Shown: positions 61,586 to 64,000 of the stretch, piece after piece | How the letters are laid out: each line of letters starts with the position of its first letter | Numbering within the stretch: position 1 is the stretch's first letter | NCBI GenBank assembly: GCA_037138595.1 | Contig: JBAXIB010000005.1 | Span: 62,001 to 126,000 of the forward strand | Direction of reading: 5' to 3' | From: UBA4742 sp037138595 | GTDB taxonomy: Bacteria; Actinomycetota; Acidimicrobiia; Acidimicrobiales; Acidimicrobilacustridaceae | DNA length: 64,000 bases | Notes under the pieces: model-generated | Databases searched by the model: none | What the model was told of the DNA's origin: nothing | What the model saw: only the letters and a program-made list of their open reading frames with translations | Made by a program: the position numbers and the translations under genes

Positions 61586-62959
61586 TCAGTCAACCTGCGG
61601 AACGGTCGACAACGCGGCCAATAAACGCTCGTCGGTGACATCTTCGTCTGCCATGGCACCAGACAGGTACGCGTCGTAAGCCGCCAGGTCAAAGTGGCCG
61701 TGACCACATAATGCGGTGAGGATTACCGTCTCCTCGCCCGTCTCTTTCGCTTTGAGCGCCTCGCGCACTGCGGCGGCGAGCGCATGAGTTGGTTCGGGAG
61801 CTGGGACGATTCCTTCAGTGCGGGCGAATTGGATAGCCGCGGCGAAACATTCCGACTGCGGCAATGCGATCGCTTCCATGAGACCCAACTCGTATATGTG
61901 CGAGATCAGGGGGGACATCCCGTGATAGCGAAGCCCGCCCGCATGAATCGGGTCGGGCACAAAATCGTGCCCGAGGGTGTGCATCTTCATGAGCGGCGTC
62001 ATGCCGGCGGCATCGCCAAAATCGTAGGCATACACACCGCGAGTAAGAGAAGGGCACGACGCTGGCTCGACTGCCCGAATAATCGGGTTCATGTTTCCAG
62101 CAAGTTTTTCGCGCAAGAACGGAAACGACAGGCCGGCAAAGTTTGAGCCGCCACCGGTGCAACCCACGATGACATCAGGGCCAGTCTCGCCCGCTTTCTT
62201 TAGTTGCAACAATGCCTCTTCGCCGATCACCGTTTGATGAAGCAGCACATGGTTCAACACGCTCCCGAGGGCATAGCGAATTTCTGGGTCTTGCGCCGCT
62301 ACCTCGACCGCTTCCGAAATCGCGATGCCAAGCGATCCAGGATGATTCGGATCACTTTCGAGGTAGGCCTTGCCACACTCGGTCAACGCCGACGGCGACC
62401 GATGAACCACGCCACCAAATGTCTCGATCATCAGTCGGCGATACGGCTTTTGGTCATAGCTCGCCCCGACCTGCCAAACCTCACACTCAAGGTCGAACAG
62501 TGCACACGCAAACGCCAATGCCGTACCCCACTGCCCGGCACCGGTTTCGGTCGTCAGTTTCTTCACCCCCGCTTTCGCGTTGTAATAGGCCTGAGGAACA
62601 GCGGTATTTGGCTTGTGGCTACCCGCAGGGCTAACGCCTTCGTACTTGTAATAGATACGCGCCGGGGTACCGAGAGCTGCCTCGAGGCGATGCGCTCGAT
62701 ACAGCGGCGATGGCCGCCACTGACGATAGACGTCAAGGACCGCGCCGGGAATTTCGATGTAACGATCCATGGAAACCTCTTGCATTATGAGGTCCATCGG
62801 GAACAAGGGAGCGAAGTCATCAGGGCCTGCTGGCTGCAGCGTGCCAGGGTGAAGCGCCGGCGGAGGTGGACTCGGCAAGTCCGGCACGATGTTGTACCAA
62901 GTCGTTGGCATTTCCGACTCGTCAAGGCTGTATTTGTGCTGGCGAACTGATTCGTCCAT
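61586..62959 (-). CDS. TrpB2-type tryptophan synthase beta-like enzyme
   Basis: A 457-residue PLP-dependent enzyme of the TrpB2 (TIGR01415) group. The PLP-binding Lys is in GVSPAGSHKPNTAV, the phosphate loop is GCTGGGSNFAG, and TETGAGQWGTALAFAC covers the substrate Glu region. These enzymes condense indole and serine, or act in related beta-eliminations, usually without TrpA. The open frame extends to 63718, but that part is antisense to the upstream gene; ATG 62959 has AGGAG nine bases before it. It lies 35 bases after a membrane protein gene on the same strand. Confidence 0.93.
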   Translation of the reverse strand: MDESVRQHKYSLDESEMPTTWYNIVPDLPSPPPPALHPGTLQPAGPDDFAPLFPMDLIMQEVSMDRYIEIPGAVLDVYRQWRPSPLYRAHRLEAALGTPARIYYKYEGVSPAGSHKPNTAVPQAYYNAKAGVKKLTTETGAGQWGTALAFACALFDLECEVWQVGASYDQKPYRRLMIETFGGVVHRSPSALTECGKAYLESDPNHPGSLGIAISEAVEVAAQDPEIRYALGSVLNHVLLHQTVIGEEALLQLKKAGETGPDVIVGCTGGGSNFAGLSFPFLREKLAGNMNPIIRAVEPASCPSLTRGVYAYDFGDAAGMTPLMKMHTLGHDFVPDPIHAGGLRYHGMSPLISHIYELGLMEAIALPQSECFAAAIQFARTEGIVPAPEPTHALAAAVREALKAKETGEETVILTALCGHGHFDLAAYDAYLSGAMADEDVTDERLLAALSTVPQVD

Positions 62960-62994
62960 GGTCCGAGTCTCCTGATCGTGTTGGGCCACCAAAG

Positions 62995-63780
62995 CTAGCC
63001 AGCTACCGCGACGCCCGCATCGCGAACCGGTCGGGTCGATGTCCGCCGTGCCATGGACACCATCACCACAACAACCACGAGCGATACCGCGGCGGCCACA
63101 ACACCCCACACCGCAGCAGCTGCGATGCAAGCTACAAGCAATTGCACCGCGATAACCGCAATTCTCACCGGCTCCGCTAATGCAGTGAAACGACGATGAA
63201 ATGCCCGCAAACGAACAGGCGTGGTGATTCGAGCAGTTAGCAGAATGGCAAGTCCTCGAACGAGGCCGAAAAATCCGCAAATCGCTAACGCTACCAACGG
63301 CGAAGCGGTTAGCGCGGCGAGGACTACGACGAGGTACACCGCTGCGGTCATGATGTAAGTGGCGACGCCGACGCCGATTTGCCAGCCAAAACCGGCGCCA
63401 TAGACCCAGGCCCGGTAGCGGTCGAGCCACTGTTCGTTGACCTGCCGCGGATGGTTGGGAAACTGTCGCCCGACGACGTTGAGATCCGATCCAGCGGTAA
63501 TCCATGCTGCGACGGACGCCAAGCCCAGTGCCATGGCAACGGATGGACCAGCGACGCTGACAAGCGCAGCTAATGCCGCTGCGCCGAGACCAAGCGTCAG
63601 TCCTCCCATGACCGCACCCACGATGAACCACGCAGCGGTCACTGAGAATCGACGGCCCCGTCCGCGTTCGCCCATTGGTGTGATTGTCGACAACATCGAC
63701 AGGCCACACGGTGACCACGTGGACCTCACCGCCGCCGCGATTGCGACAACGACTGCGAGTACAACGATCAGTTCACTCAT
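62995..63780 (-). CDS. DsbD/CcdA-like multi-TM membrane protein
   Basis: A 261-residue protein with six or so hydrophobic segments. After the first segment it has RSTWSPCGLSMLSTITPMGERGRGRRF, a motif typical of DsbD/CcdA-like and methylamine-utilisation-associated (MauE/MauD-neighbour) membrane proteins, with one visible Cys. The classical CcdA CxxC pair is not present. A DsbD-like relay or transport role is possible but unproven. AGGAG lies five bases before ATG 63780. It is followed by TrpB2. Confidence 0.75.
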   Translation of the reverse strand: MSELIVVLAVVVAIAAAVRSTWSPCGLSMLSTITPMGERGRGRRFSVTAAWFIVGAVMGGLTLGLGAAALAALVSVAGPSVAMALGLASVAAWITAGSDLNVVGRQFPNHPRQVNEQWLDRYRAWVYGAGFGWQIGVGVATYIMTAAVYLVVVLAALTASPLVALAICGFFGLVRGLAILLTARITTPVRLRAFHRRFTALAEPVRIAVIAVQLLVACIAAAAVWGVVAAAVSLVVVVVMVSMARRTSTRPVRDAGVAVAG

Positions 63781-63847
63781 GAAGACTCCTCACCTCATGT
63801 AGGTCGTTCAGTTGGAAAGTGACGTTGGGGTTTTTGGCGCCATTCAT
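63773..63847 (-). CDS. Possible 24-residue leader peptide
   Basis: A short frame starting ATG 63847 and ending TGA at 63773-63775 encodes MNGAKNPNVTFQLNDLHEVR and four more residues. It ends inside the start of the membrane protein gene (8-base overlap), which would couple translation. GAGGAA lies about 10 bases before it. A real micro-protein, a leader peptide or chance are all possible. Confidence 0.3.
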   Translation of the reverse strand: MNGAKNPNVTFQLNDLHEVRSLHE

Positions 63848-63886
63848 GTGATGGTGATTCCTCGAATGAGTTCGTTGATTAACGGC

Positions 63887-63901
63887 ACGGTTCGGAACCG
63901 T
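63887..63901. promoter_or_regulatory. 7-1-7 perfect inverted repeat upstream of the membrane-protein/trpB2 unit
   Basis: ACGGTTCGGAACCGT is a perfect inverted repeat with a one-base centre. It lies 106 bases before the membrane protein start, in the presumed promoter region of the reverse-strand operon, and is a good size for a repressor operator. Confidence 0.45.
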
Positions 63902-64000
63902 CGGAGGTATGAACCGACGACGACATACAAACAAAAAGCACGTCCTTGCACCGTGAAGAACTTCTGACATCCGCCTTGTCCTTCAATGACCCGTTGCATG

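Noticed and set aside
62960..63718. Upstream extension of the TrpB2 frame giving a 710-residue protein
   Set aside because: It runs in another frame over the DsbD-like membrane protein gene, on the same strand, and its sequence is Cys/Arg/Ser-rich. The ATG at 62959 with AGGAG gives the family N-terminus.
1..64000. CRISPR arrays, insertion sequences, prophage, rRNA
   Set aside because: No regularly spaced direct repeats, transposase motifs, phage structural genes or rRNA-like stretches were found.

Overview
The window (about 57-60% G+C by eye, frequent GTG/TTG starts, many 4-nt ATGA/GTGA gene overlaps) reads as the chromosome of a high-G+C actinobacterium. The proteins look most like Acidimicrobiia (Ilumatobacter-type) in flavour: mycothiol-type DinB proteins, a DevR/DevS-like two-component pair, many FadE/FadD/EchA-type acyl-CoA enzymes, a HAD-PlsC fusion and a LarA-PlsC pair. 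This placement is an inference from remembered family resemblance, not from a search. No phage, transposase, CRISPR array or rRNA was seen. Two tRNA genes are present: Val-GAC and Cys-GCA.

Layout. 0-12 kb is core metabolism: a LarA-family C-terminus, a PlsC acyltransferase, a GntR/HutC regulator divergent from a mitochondrial-type aconitase, a PAS-GAF-GGDEF diguanylate cyclase, a HAD-PlsC fusion, a LysR regulator overlapping an acyl-CoA carboxyltransferase, and citrate synthase. 12-23 kb holds a quinone oxidoreductase, an acyl-CoA synthetase, a DUF971 protein, an acyl-CoA dehydrogenase, a stand-alone molybdopterin oxidoreductase, a GT2 glycosyltransferase and an SdsA1-type alkylsulfatase. 23-27 kb encodes exported proteins, including an 820-residue choice-of-anchor L/Ig-repeat protein.

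27-38 kb is catabolic. An enoyl-CoA hydratase/acyl-CoA dehydrogenase pair faces a four-gene cluster in which every junction is a 4-nt overlap. That cluster matches the steroid side-chain module ChsH2-ChsH1-Ltp2, with ChsH2 split into separate MaoC-like and DUF35 genes. Next comes an extradiol dioxygenase-SDR-FAD hydroxylase-DUF2855 operon, divergent from a FadR-type GntR gene whose upstream region has a palindrome and a 15-bp tandem repeat. 38-48 kb is accessory in character: a decayed YHYH-domain gene with a partner lipoprotein, small orphan families, an epimerase fragment, an Fe-S (6-4) photolyase and an arylsulfatase interrupted by one amber codon just before its active-site cysteine.

48-56 kb has an acyl-CoA/flavin enzyme operon (SnoaL-like, TesB, HsaA-like, phosphotransferase) and an AGPS-like FAD oxidase overlapping an exported esterase. 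56-61 kb has a cold-shock gene followed by a DevR-like regulator, a receiver-like protein lacking the phosphoacceptor Asp, a PPOX flavoprotein preceded by two DosR-box-like sites, and a DevS-like kinase. 61-64 kb ends with TrpB2 and a DsbD/CcdA-like membrane protein.

Several start codons were moved from the longest reading frame on ribosome-binding-site or domain grounds; each entry says so.
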